A DNA stretch of 64,000 nucleotides from Rhizophagus irregularis (taxonomy: Eukaryota; Glomeromycota; Glomeromycetes; Glomerales; Glomeraceae): positions 992,001 through 1,056,000 of the forward strand of contig NC_089459.1 of NCBI RefSeq assembly GCF_026210795.1, in the 5' to 3' direction. The notes under the pieces were generated by a model. The model did no database searches, was not told where the DNA came from, and was given only the letters and a program-made list of their open reading frames with translations. This document shows positions 22,534-33,956 of this stretch, in pieces (positions within the stretch are counted from its first letter, which is position 1; each line of letters opens with the position of its first letter). Position numbers and translations under genes: made by a program.

Positions 22534-25440
22534 TTTGATATATTTTTAACGAGTATTTAATAAAAATAAGAAAGAGGTAACAAAATTTTTACTGATGGCT
22601 TTAAATATTCTATCGGAGTAAACATTCTAAGAAGTTCGTCCACCCCCTTTTTATTTGCCAAGTCTGTGGCAAAACGCGCCACAGAATTTCCGGATTGCGG
22701 GAATAATTTATACCAAATTAGGAAAAGTCCAAAACTGTGTCACAGCAGCCATTTACACTCTGGGAAAAATGGATTTACAGTTTGAATAAATTTAACATGG
22801 GATGAAATTTCTTTAAATAGTATTCGAAACAGGAAAATGAACAATGATGTTACATTTGTTACATGATATTCTTTTTTTGTAAATAGTATTACCATCTAAA
22901 TGGAAAATTCCATGCGCATAATTATTTTGAATAAATATTTAAATAATAAATTTCCGAATCAAGAAAAAATCCGCCTCATGAAATATTATTTTTAGAATAT
23001 TCTAAAAAACCGAATCCATTTTTTTTTTATATTAGTACTTAATTGACTTGCAAATAATTTTTGATGAACCGAATTACCGAATTACCGAACCGAATTACCA
23101 AATTACAAGTTATAGTTTCCGCCTAGTACAACTATCCTCCTATTTTGCGCTATCTGTTATGTAAATATCATATCACATTATCACATGCTGGATTTACATA
23201 AATTTAGCTAACGCAGCACGAAGCGAAAAAAACGAGATTTAATGAAATTTATTATGAAATCTTTATAATTCACACAAATTTACTCATTTTTTACATGTCA
23301 AAATTCCATGAAAAATAAATGCATTTCTTGACTATCATTAGTATTAATTTCATGAGGAGTTGGGAATAATAGGGTTTTTTTTACGATGGGAAAAAAACCC
23401 TGATGTTCCCTTCCCATGAAATAAATGGAGCGTGTCACTCATTAAATATCAACTATTTTAAACTAACTATTTTAAACTAAAATTAGTAATTTCCCGGCTA
23501 TTTATATGAAGGCCGGGAAATAAGTAAACGAAGATTCCCGGTCATTTATAAACTCAGCTAATCACTCGCAATTTTTAAAAATTAGTATGGTGATCATGAG
23601 TGACACTTAGTGCGACAGGGGATTACTGCGTTTGTTCATATTCAATTATCATAATTATCATCCATTACTGTCTTCACTTTTGTTTGATTCAAATCTTATA
23701 ATTACTATTATACTAACTATATCATTTTTAATTATCATAATATTAATTATAGGAATTGAATAAGTAGAATAAAATACGGATATACTGTAATAATTATAAT
23801 CTACTTATTACACCACTAATTAATGAGCCTTCGCAAGACAAATAAAATTATCCCACATTTATTTTTTGATTCAAATTAAGAATTATAAATAATGAATAAA
23901 AATTTAAATTGAAATTTACAACCATATGTTTAATTTGATAAATCTACGTCCGAAGAATCCTAACTTATCTTTAACGTAAAGTTTAATAAAATTCTTTATC
24001 GATAATTTACTTCCGCGGAAACCTCAATTGTGTATAATTGCAATGGATTAATTTTTAACAATCTTAGTAGGCTTAACGTTCTAGAGTAGATTTACTTTCA
24101 CCGCATTATGTATGTACTGTGCATGTAATAACTTTTGTTGGTACGGTAAGAACTAATGACACAACTTCCATTCGCTGGCAGTTTTCTTTTTTTATTTTAC
24201 TTTTGCATGCAGATTTCTTTCATCGAATATACTGTAGTTTCACGTGTTTACAATATTTCACATGTGCTGTACGTAAATCCATCATTGTTCCCTAATAAAT
24301 GTAATTTTTTTTCACAACCTCCTACATTGTCACTGGTTACACAGCGAAAGTTAAAACGAAAAATTTATGTGAATTTCTTAATTTTAAACACAAATAAAAA
24401 GTACTGGTGATCCGATCTACAAATTCTATTATTTTAGAGTCACAAAAATTCGTATCTAAGATATGTCTTAGAGTAAAAATGCTGTATGTATAATTTTTCC
24501 CTTCTTCTTTCACTCCTCGTTAAGTGTAACAAACTCGCGCAATTTCGTAAACCATACTTTCGTGAATAAAAATAATATCAAATTAATCATATTCAAATAA
24601 AAAGCTCATTTTTTTTTTTAATAAAAAAATTCATAATATACATTATTACCATTGGTCGTTTGACTGGGCTTTGGCTGTTACCTGTTTGGTCGTTTGGCTG
24701 CGGCTTAATAACCAAAAAAATCTTTAGCCGTGATCAAATGCTAATCACCACCCATTAGGTACTAGTACTTTTGGCCAAAAATTTGGCCGCTTGCTGTTGG
24801 CTGTTTTGTCGCCAAAAAGTCCTTGACCGCAGCCAAAATCCCAACACTGAGTCATATCATTATCTAGTTGTTAAATGTAAATAAAAGAGACCGATATCGT
24901 TTAAACCAATCAAACCCCACAAAAATTCTGGTTAAATATTTAGCCCAAAGTTATTAAATTTTATTTGCCGTTAAAATAGTAAAAAGGGGTTAAAAAAAAA
25001 AATCTGCAAAAAAATGTAACTGATGATCTTACACAATCTTTTTTTTCTTCCATCATAAATTTTTTAAACTTTCAATAAATAATAATTATTATTTTTTAAA
25101 ATCTTATTTTACACAAGTATTAATTTGTGTTTATTGATAAATCTCTTTATCTCTTACTTAATAATTATTTAATTTTCTCCGTGATTTTTTTTTACATGTT
25201 ACAAAAATCATTTTAATCTTAAATTCCGGTTTTCATTTTTTGTAACTTTTTTTTTCCTATTGTGAATCTACATTACTCCTTTCTTTCACTTCACTAAATT
25301 AGAAACGTAATAAAGATAAAAGGGCAAATTAAATAAAATTAATTTTACAAAGTCAGCTAGCGGGGATCTTCTTCATTGAAATTTCGATTACGTACATATA
25401 TGGTGTGGCTTTTTATGATCGACGTTCCACCATTCAAATC
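22534..25440. other. Gene-free stretch, 2.9 kb
   Basis: No gene supported. There is a short GAACCGAATTACC tandem near 23065-23100, a CCCGGC/GCCGGG hairpin near 23490-23520, and near 24655-24850 a set of inverted TTTGGCTG/CAGCCAAA words that ends CCCAACACTGAG, which resembles a worn hAT-type terminus. The rest is plain A+T-rich sequence. Confidence 0.4.
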
Positions 25441-25461
25441 ATTAACAAAAATAATCAACAG

Positions 25462-25520
<59 letters not shown>

Positions 25521-25700
25521 TGTAACGCATCTTTATTAAGGTCTATTGATTACCCTAAATTACAAGTAATCAACAGAAGATTATTCAACTGAAAGACAAA
25601 AATAATCAACAGAAGATATTGACAAAATGATTCAACTGAAAGTGGAAATTGACAAAAATAATCAACAGAAATCTTAACAAAAAAGGCCAATAGATATTTA
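25441..25700. repeat. 50-nt T tract and AATAATCAACAGAAGA repeats
   Basis: An unbroken run of T covers 25466-25515. The word AATAATCAACAGAA recurs at about 25450, 25605 and 25657, with a shortened copy near 25567, partly interleaved with ATTCAACTGAAAG. The T run may be a retroposed poly(A) tail read on the other strand, or a slippage product. Its exact length is uncertain in any assembly. Confidence 0.7.
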
Positions 25701-25861
25701 CCGCGGAATAATACAATCATTAAATTAATCCATAAAAATTTTTATTTATAAAGAGGAAGTTATCTTCGTTATTCTACTTTTTTTCAAAAAAAAAAATATC
25801 TGAAATACGCTTTCAGTACACGAAAAAATTAATAATAATTTTATCATCTACTAGTATCAAA

Positions 25862-26809
25862 ATGGTACCTCCTGACCCTAACAAACCTACTTTTTCTCTT
25901 AATTTGAACATTAAAACCCCTGAACAAACTTGGTATGATACAGATTATCCATTTACTATGGACAGAGACAAACTTTTAATGAACTCGAATAAATCTAGGC
26001 CTGATATTCCACGTCCTCCAAATTCCTTTATTTTATATGCGAAAAATGAAGGCAATAAACCAAAATACAAGAAGATGCAAGCAAATAAAAAGTTTAGAAT
26101 AATTGGGAAACTCTGGCTAAATGAATCAAATGAAGTCAAAAATCTTTTTGACTGTGGCGCAAAAGTGGCAAAGAAAAAACATGCTAAACAACATAAAGGA
26201 TATCGATTTAGAAAGAGAAATCAACAAAAAGGAGCAAAAAATGTTAAAGAAAATAAGTTACCTATCCAATCTAACCTTTTTTCAACGTCGACTACATCAT
26301 CTACTTCATTAGAACATCATCCTCAATTACAGTATATCACTGAAGATCAATATAACTTTTCGTCTACGACTACCAACTTTATTGCTACAGCTAATTGTAA
26401 TCAACTTGAGTTATCTATTCCATCCAATTTAGAATCTCCTTTAACATTAAATTTTCCTTATATTCGACCTGTATCCAACTTCGCTGCTGCAGCTTGTGAT
26501 TTACCAGGATATATTAATTATAACCAAATTGAGACATCTAATCCATCTAACTTGGAATCTTTTTTAACTCCTTCTACATTAAACTATCCTTATATTCAAT
26601 CTAACTCCAACCTTAATGCTGTAACTTATGATTTACCAGGATATCCTAATTGTGACCTTATGGAGTCACCTATTCCATCCAACTTGGAATTTTTTTCAAC
26701 TTATGCAACATTAGATTATCCTTATATACAACCTGAAACCAACCTTACTTTTGGTTACAATTTGTCAGGATTGGTAATAAATGAGTCTTCCATAGTTCCT
26801 TTAGGATAA
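25862..26809 (+). CDS. HMG-box protein of MATA_HMG type, 315 aa
   Basis: Single-exon gene starting at ATG 25862. Residues about 47-120 form an HMG box: RPPNSFILYAKNE, IGKLW, ESNEVKNLF, then AKKKHAKQHKGYRFRKR. This order matches the fungal mating-type MATA_HMG class, a minor-groove DNA-binding fold; Glomeromycotina genomes carry many such genes outside any mating locus. The usual tyrosine before the second helix end and the YP of the C-terminal basic arm are altered (LF, HKG), so binding strength is uncertain. Residues about 170-300 hold three imperfect repeats of about 45 residues with the words IPSNLES, NYPYIQ and YDLPGY, possibly an activation or interaction region. The nucleus is the expected site. 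Its exact target is not deducible. Confidence 0.85.
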   Translation: MVPPDPNKPTFSLNLNIKTPEQTWYDTDYPFTMDRDKLLMNSNKSRPDIPRPPNSFILYAKNEGNKPKYKKMQANKKFRIIGKLWLNESNEVKNLFDCGAKVAKKKHAKQHKGYRFRKRNQQKGAKNVKENKLPIQSNLFSTSTTSSTSLEHHPQLQYITEDQYNFSSTTTNFIATANCNQLELSIPSNLESPLTLNFPYIRPVSNFAAAACDLPGYINYNQIETSNPSNLESFLTPSTLNYPYIQSNSNLNAVTYDLPGYPNCDLMESPIPSNLEFFSTYATLDYPYIQPETNLTFGYNLSGLVINESSIVPLG

Positions 26810-26929
26810 TTTACTATGGATTCTTTCTCCGTGAAATAGAAAGAACCTTTTCACGTTGCAAAAGGTGGAACCATATTGTGATCAGTTTAATAAGTCATGC
26901 TTATTATGACATTCGTAGGATTAAAGTAA

Positions 26930-27300
26930 ATATAGAGAAAAATGCTGCAAATGATCAAATAGCAGAATTAACTTGTAATCAAATAGCAAGAATTAACTCT
27001 GTAGAATTAACTCTGTTTTCAGATAGCAGAATTAACTCTGTAATCAAATAGCAGAATTAACTCTGTAGAATTAACTCTGTTTTCAGATAGCAGAATTAAC
27101 TCTGTTTTCAAATAGTAGAATTAACTCTGTTTTCAAATAGAAAAATTAACTTTGTAGTCAAACAGCAAAATTAACTCTATAATCAAACAGCAAAATTAAC
27201 TCTATAATCAAATAGCAAAATTAACTTTGTAAATCAAATAGCAAAATTAACTTTGTAATCAAATAGCAAAATTAACTCTGTAGCTAAATAACAGAATGAA
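26930..27300. repeat. Minisatellite, about 25-bp unit
   Basis: Tandem, partly nested copies of a unit reading AGCAAAATTAACTCTGTAATCAAAT with variants (CTGTTTTCAGATAGC, TTTGTAGTCAAACA). About 15 copies lie here and two to three more at 27495-27545, after a non-repeated stretch. It follows the HMG-box gene by about 120 bp. No protein-coding meaning is seen. Confidence 0.85.
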
Positions 27301-27549
27301 AGAAAATACCTAATATTAATTCATTTAAATAATGTATAATACTATTCATACAATTCTTCTCACTTATAGATGATATATTCATCTCACTGGATGATCTGAT
27401 AAAAGAGCAAAACGGTTGGACGATCTTTGCCAGACCAACATTAAAAAAAACTCAAACGCTCATCTCGGAACAATCAAGCAAAAGTAATAGGAGACATTAA
27501 CTTTGTAATCAAATAGCAAAATTAACTCTATAGTCAAATAGCAAATTAA

Positions 27550-28071
27550 TATAAATATTAAATAAAAAAGTATTTTAAAATTATTATTATTTCATTTCAT
27601 AAAAGTGGTTCTTGTAATATTATTCTTCAGATGCATATTGAGTATTGACAACGAATATTCTGTTAATTTAGCAGCTTTACTTTTTATTTTTCATGCACTG
27701 ATATAGGTTGTGCCAAGTTGTATATTCAATGGACTGTTATATTCCAATAAAAAAAGCAAAATATTAAAGTTAATAATTAAAAAACATTAAATATTTATAA
27801 AAATAGTGATAAACATGATAAATAATTAAATCTTTTTACTATACAAAAACAATAAATTGAAATTGATAAATTTACAAACAATAAAATACTGTAAACATAA
27901 TAAATAAATACAACGACAAAAAATTAGTGACATTAATAAGATTTCCGATTTCCAAAATTAAATTGGTATGAGGCTTTATGCACTTATTATGTGATATACT
28001 ATGCGTATTTTTGGCTGTTCTACAAATTTAATTAAAGACGGAATGATGGTTTAGAATACCATTTTTAACTT
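27550..28071. other. Gene-free stretch
   Basis: No gene or clear repeat supported. Confidence 0.35.
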
Positions 28072-28236
28072 TTATATATATAGCATTTTTTGAGAACGCG
28101 ATATATCGCACTTTTCACCACGAGAAACCATCGAAGCTGCATTATCGGTGTTCACATTTTCTGCTAATCCAAACTTGCGAAGAACTTCCGTTGGAGTATT
28201 ACCAGTACAACAGAATGATATCAAGAAGGAAAACTT
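28072..28236 (-). other. Open fragment, possibly an exon or gene relic
   Basis: A minus-strand open stretch without a start, ending in a stop at 28072, with protein-like text (GNTPTEVLRKFGLAENVNTD, then SRGEKCDIS). The Cys-rich FCCTGN is followed by a helix-like part. I do not recognise the family. It may be the last exon of a lost gene. Confidence 0.25.
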
Positions 28237-28873
28237 TTAACTTCCAAGAATTTTCAACATAATGAAAAGTAAGGCTTGTACTACTGTACACTTTCAATTG
28301 AAGATCCCATCTTATTATTGGGTATTTTTACAAAATCAAAGTAGTTATTTATATCCATATTTGGATTTTCTTCTTTTCTTATGATGGGATAGATTCTATT
28401 TTTTACTATTAAATACAAAAGTTTCGCAAGCCATGATTGTTATTATTTGTTTATTTAAGTTTAATATAAATGTCAGATATATACAAAATGATCTACACGG
28501 GTTTTCCCCAGCTGATGTAGTGATGTCATTTTAAATTTTAACTATTTACAAATCGAGTTAGTTATTGTACAAGCTTCCCAGAATTCTTATGACAATAACC
28601 AACTGAATATAGTAAACAGTGTTTTTATCGCTGATATATAAATAGGACAGTATTTTCCCTGGCACGAATTCCAAAATTTATTATTTGTATGAATTTTTAA
28701 TCGTAAAATAATAAGTTATTCGAGTCATAAATTCAAAAAAATGTAAAATGTAATCATGTCAATCATGTTAACTTATGGATTTTTTTAATAGGATACCAAA
28801 AAGCAATAGTTAAAAAAACGTTGATCGTCAATCTTAATAACAAATATGGTAAATGGCGTTTTTTGTTACGAAG
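28237..28873. other. Gene-free stretch upstream of K3
   Basis: No gene supported. It is unrelated by eye to the shared flank of K0, K1 and K2, so K3 has its own upstream region. Confidence 0.4.
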
Positions 28874-28880
28874 TATAAAA
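28874..28880 (+). promoter_or_regulatory. TATA box of kinase K3
   Basis: TATAAAA within AGTATAAAAAGGG, 42 bases between its end and the ATG at 28922. The spacing would give a very short 5' leader. The sequence match is good; the function is inferred. Confidence 0.5.
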
Positions 28881-28921
28881 AGGGTGCTTTTTTTGGATAT
28901 ACGAATTACGTTTGAAAAATC

Positions 28922-31900
28922 ATGAATTTATCCGAAGATTCAAAATTTACTATTTGTACCCATTGTAATCATATAATAACAAGTTATGTAGGTCAAAATC
29001 AAATATGTTTAAGAAAATTTCATTCTTCTCATTCTTCACAAAATAATCAAAAAAATAAGTCCAATGTAACCGCAACTCGTAGCATACAAACCAACAAAGT
29101 CAATAAATATGAAAATAAATTAATTGATACAACTGGAAATTCTAAATTAGATGAATTTATTGAAGAAACTCAAAATAATTCAAAATATTGTGATGATTTT
29201 ATTGAATGGATACCAAATAATTACTTGGAAAATGTAAATCATTTAGCAAAAGGTGGAAATTCAAATATTTTTTGTGGAACTTGGAATTTAACTATACCTT
29301 TGGCTATAAAATCTATTAAGGATACTGGTGATCAATTTCTAAACGAGGTAAAAAGGAAAAAGTTTCACACTGAAAAAAAAAAACTACTAATTTTTTTTGA
29401 TTTTTTTTTTTATGAATAGTTTAAAATGCATCATAAATGTCGTAGTCAAAGCGTTATACCATTTTATGGAATAACCAAAATACCTGGAAGAAATGAATAC
29501 GCTATGGTAATAAGACGTGCAAAATATGGGGATTTAAGAAATTACATTCGTGATTTTTTTCCAAAATTAACTTGGGCCGATAGAATAGAGATTCTTATAA
29601 ATATTTCGAAAGCCTTAAAACACATTCACGAAATGAACTTAATCCATAGGGATTTTCATTGTAAAAATGTTTTGGTAGACGAAAACAGGAGTATTTTAAT
29701 ATGTGACTTTGGACTTTGTACACCCGTTGATCTAGAAATAGGTAAATGATTTTGAAAAAAGTGTTACTTTTATTTTTACAATATTTTAAAAATGAATAAT
29801 TAAAATTTTTAATTTTTATATAAAAAGCTTCAGATAAAAAAATTCAAGGAGTTTTACCTTACATCGCTCCTGAAGTACTAAGGAATAAGCCATATACAAA
29901 GAAATCTGAAGTTTATAGTTTAAGTATGATAATGTGGGAATTAACTTCAAATGAACCTCCATTTTCAGATCATCCTCATGATAAGTATCTTGCAATTCAA
30001 ATTGTAAAAGGACAAAGACCTGATATTATTAAAGAAACACCAAATTTTTATGCTAAATTTATGGAACAATGTTGGGATCCTGATCCATCAAAAAGACCCG
30101 ATTCTTCTGACTTACCAGAATTATTTGAAGAAATGATGGTTTTATGTAAAAATCTTAAATATGATAAGGTTTTGCCAAATTTTTCATTAATTAGAAATAT
30201 AGGTATATAAGATGTAAAATTTGAATTTTATAAAAAATGGTACATTTTATTTTATTTTATTTTATTTATTTATTTATTTATTTTACTTTAGAACGCAAAA
30301 CTGAATCTGACAAATCATTAGGATATACTTTAAGTATACCTTCATTTGATTTTACTAAAAATGATGATGAAAGAGTATCCGTAGTAAATGATGATATAAA
30401 GTCATCGCCTCAGTCTAATCTCCCAACAAATTCAAAAGAAAAAAGCACTAGACCAGGTATATAAAAAGTGTAAGGGTGTGAATTTATAATAATTTTAAAA
30501 ATGGTACATTTTATTTTATTTTATTTTATTATTTTTTACTTTAGAACGCAAAACTGAATCTGACAAATCATTAGAATATACTTTAAGTATACCTTCATTT
30601 GATTTTACTGAAAATGATGATGAAAGAGTATCCGTAGTAAATGATGATATAAAATCATCACCTCAGTCTAATCTCCCAACAAATTCCAATACATCTAAAT
30701 ACGATTTTTCTAAAATTGATGATGCGTCTACTAATGAGTCAACATGGTCTGAGCAATACAAAAAAGCTAGTTTAGAAAAAGAAATTTTGCAATCATCACA
30801 AAAATTTGTTACTGAAGCTTCCACAAATGCTGTCCGCAAACAAGCTAAACAAGAAAAGAAGACCGAGAAAACTGCGGCATTGATCACTCTTAAATCAAAA
30901 ACCACTCCTGAAACAACCAAAAAGATCGTAGAAAACCAAAAACCCGATGGTTCTATTAAATTAGATAAAACCGTTTCCGATCAAATTAATATCTCTTCTG
31001 ATAACATACAATCCTCAGTTCAAACTTATGGTGTTAGCGATAAATTAAAATCAGTCCCAAAGAACGTATGGGAAACAGCCTTGTCACTCCGTTACTTAAC
31101 CATTACCTCTCAATCTCAAGATCAACATAAAGAACAATATGAAAAAGCCAAGAAGTACCTTATTGAGGAACTCAAAGATAAAGAATTAGTGGAAGAGTTA
31201 TTACCTACGTCAGAAAAAATTATTGTAGAAAAATGTGTTGAAAAGGAAAAGAAAGATACTGTCGCTACTATTCAGAACTCTACCACAACCGAAAAAGCAA
31301 AAGAAATAGTATCATCCCGAAAGGAAGATGGATCTTTAGAACTCACTGACACCGTTTATAAGGAGCTCGATGTTGAATCTAATGAATCATTAGTTTCATC
31401 TATTAAAACTTATTTCATCAATAAAGAAACGAAAGTACCAGAGAGCAAAAAATTAATAGATACCGCTATAACCTTATCCTTCCTCAGAAAAACATCATCT
31501 ACTGATACTTCACCAGAATTAAAAGAAAAAGTTGAAAAAGCAGAGAAATATTTAACAACTGAGCTAGGAAATGAAGAAAAAATTAAAGAATTATTAGAAA
31601 AAACCGATATAATTGTTGTTGAACACGCAACGAAAAAAGTAGTTAAAGAGAAAGCAGATCAAGTTGTTGTCGGAAAAGTTCAGGAAACTATAACTGAAGA
31701 AGAGATCACGGAAGTCATTGAAACTCAAAATAACGAAGGTTCATATGAAAAAATATCCGACAAGATTACCGAAAAACTTGGAGTAATTACAACTGAAAAT
31801 ATTTCATCCTCCATCCGTATCACTGATGAACGTGTCAAAAAATTTGATACCAAAGTATGGAATACATTTATAACAATTGCTTATTGCAATAAAGTGTTAG

Positions 31901-33956
31901 GTAAACAACAATCAAAAGTGACAACTCCAAATGAAAAAGCCCTCGCTTGGTTGCATACTCAAATCAAGGATGAAAAATTAATAAAAGAAGTTCTAGAATC
32001 CTGTGAGAAAATAGTAGTTGAAAAAGTTTCTAATAAGAAGAAGGATGAATCTACTACTACTATTTGGCCTTCTTTGACTGATTGGGGATCTAGTTGGGGT
32101 AAATATATTGCCGATACAGTTAAATCAACAACCGAAGGTATATACGAAGTAGCAAGACAAACAACCGATAGCGTACAACATACCGCTGACACTGTATCTT
32201 CTACACTTGTCAATCTTAAATCAAAAACCACTCCTGAAACAACCAAAAAGATCGTAGAAAACCAAAAACCCGATGGTTCTATTAAATTAGATAAAACCGT
32301 TTCCGATCAAATTAATATCTCTTCTGATAACATACAATCCTCAGTTCAAACTTATGGTGTTAGCGATAAATTAAAATCAGTCCCAAAGAACGTATGGGAA
32401 ACAGCCTTGTCACTCCGTTACTTAACCATTACCTCTCAATCTCAAGATCAACATAAAGAACAATCTGAAAAAGCCAAGAAGTACCTTATTGAGGAACTCA
32501 AAGATGAAAAATTAGTGGAAGAACTATTAACAACGTCGGAAAAGATTGTTGTTGATCAAAGTGTCAAAAAAGAAAAGGAAGATGCCGTTTCCACTATCCA
32601 AAGCTCTACCACAACCGAAAAAGCAAAAGAAATAGTATCATCCCAAAAAGAAGATGGATCCTTAGAACTCCCTGACACCGTTTCTAAGGCGCTTGATGTT
32701 GAATCTAGTGAATCATTAGTTTCATCTATTAAAACTTATTTCATCAATAAAGGAACGAAAGCACCGGAGGACAAAAAATTACTCGATACCGCTATAACCT
32801 TATCCTTCCTCAGAAAAACATCATCTACTGACACTTCACCAGAATTGAAAGAAAAAGTTGCAAAAGCAGAAAAATATTTGAAGACCGAGTTAGGAAGTGA
32901 TGAAAAAATTAAAGAATTATTGGAAAAAACCGATACAGTTGTTGTCGATCATGCAGTCAAGAAAGTAATCAAAGAAAAAGCGGAACAAACGATTGTCCAA
33001 GAAATTCAAGAAACTGTAACTGAAGAAGAAGAGATCACAAAAGTCATTGGAATTCAAAATAACGAAGGTTCATATGAAAAAATATCCGATAAGATTACCG
33101 AAAAACTTGGAGAAATCACAACTAAAAATATTTCATCTTCCATCCGTATTACTGATGAACGTGTCAAAAAATTTGATACCAAAGTATGGAACACGTTTAT
33201 AACAATTGCTTACTGCAACAAAGTGTTAGGAAAGCACAAATCAAAATGGACAAATCAAAATGCAAAAGCCCTCGCTTGGTTACATGAACAAATCAAGGAT
33301 GAAAAATTAGAAAAAGAAATTTTAGAATCTTGTGAAAAAATAGTAGTCGAGAAAGTTTCCAATAAGAAAAAAGAATCATCACCTTGGTTCAATTTGTTAC
33401 CCACCTGGGGTAGTAGTGATACCACAAAACAAACAACAATAAAGAAAATCGAATCCATTCCTGTAGCTCCTACCACTAGTACAACAAAATCCCCAGAAAA
33501 ACCTAAAGAAAGCGTAGTTAGTAAATTGGCTGAAAAGTTTTCCGGTACTCCTAGTACTGGTTCTCCTAGTACTGCAATATATCCCAAGAAAGATACTAGA
33601 AAAGCTCAACCTAAAAAAGATCAACCTACTCCTGAAACTGAATCTAAAACGAAATCAGGATGGTTTGATAATATTGCTACAACCGAAAAAGCCAATCATG
33701 AAATAGAAGGTATGTTTTATGAAATCTAATGAAATACATAATATATATTATCTTCGTGCTTTTTTAACAATAATTTTTAATAGATTCTAGATATAATACT
33801 CAAACATACGATTTTTCTTTGGATGGTGAGTTAAGCAATGCTTCTTTATCGGGGTGGATATTTCCAAACCGCCTGATAGTATTATGTATCTGTAAATTTA
33901 ATAATTTGATCTTAATATACTTAAATTATTATTTTTATTTTATAGATTTGAATTAA
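28922..33956 (+). CDS. TKL-type protein kinase K3 with six-repeat C-terminal domain, 1501 aa
   Basis: Exons 28922-29347, 29420-29741, 29828-30202, 30292-30456, 30545-33709, 33784-33825 and 33946-33956. Residues 1-142 hold the N-terminal C-x2-C (CTHCNH) and AKGGNSNIFCG loop; LAIKSI lysine, IHRDFHCKN, ICDFGL and APE follow, so the kinase is likely active. Residues 430-1484 come from one 3165-nt exon: six domains of about 110-130 residues in two blocks of three, with the words QKPDGSIKL, NVWETALSLRYL, EKAKKYLIEEL; a W-rich spacer (WPSLTDWGSSWGKYI) parts the blocks and a Pro/Ser/Thr-rich tail follows. The pattern GS..L...VW.TA..L.YL...KA..WL recalls the C-terminal region of VIT/VWA proteins and PARP4, a tentative match. 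The last two exons are the family tail SRYNTQTYDFSLDG-DLN. All tail exons are phase 1-1. Likely a cytosolic signalling scaffold-kinase. Confidence 0.88.
30205..30690 (+). repeat. Tandem duplication of an intron plus exon in K3
   Basis: The unit at about 30205-30433 is repeated at about 30457-30686 with an offset of 253 bp. Both copies start with a GTATATAA donor, hold a TTTTA microsatellite and end in the exon text RKTESDKSLxYTLSIPSF and DDERVSVVNDDIKSSPQSNL. Very few differences are visible, so the copy is recent. The exon copies are in frame and phase 1-1, so both can be spliced in without harm. Confidence 0.85.
30889..33390 (+). repeat. Six tandem protein repeats in two near-identical blocks
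   Basis: Block A (about 30889-32050) and block B (about 32215-33380) lie 1326 bp (442 codons) apart. The first repeat of each block is almost identical at DNA level over about 290 bp (30889-31180 against 32215-32506), with only about one change before 31185, while the second and third repeats have diverged more. That suggests recent gene conversion or unequal exchange focused on the first repeat. Confidence 0.85.

Noticed and set aside
24650-24860. Small hAT-like element with TTTGGCTG and CAGCCAAA words
   Set aside because: The right edge (CCCAACACTGAG) is hAT-like, but no left edge or target duplication is visible.
30787-33729. Separate 980-residue gene starting within the K3 repeat exon
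   Set aside because: The frame is open upstream to the splice acceptor at 30544, the first codon there is TTG, and the phase fits the preceding kinase exon, so it is the body of K3.
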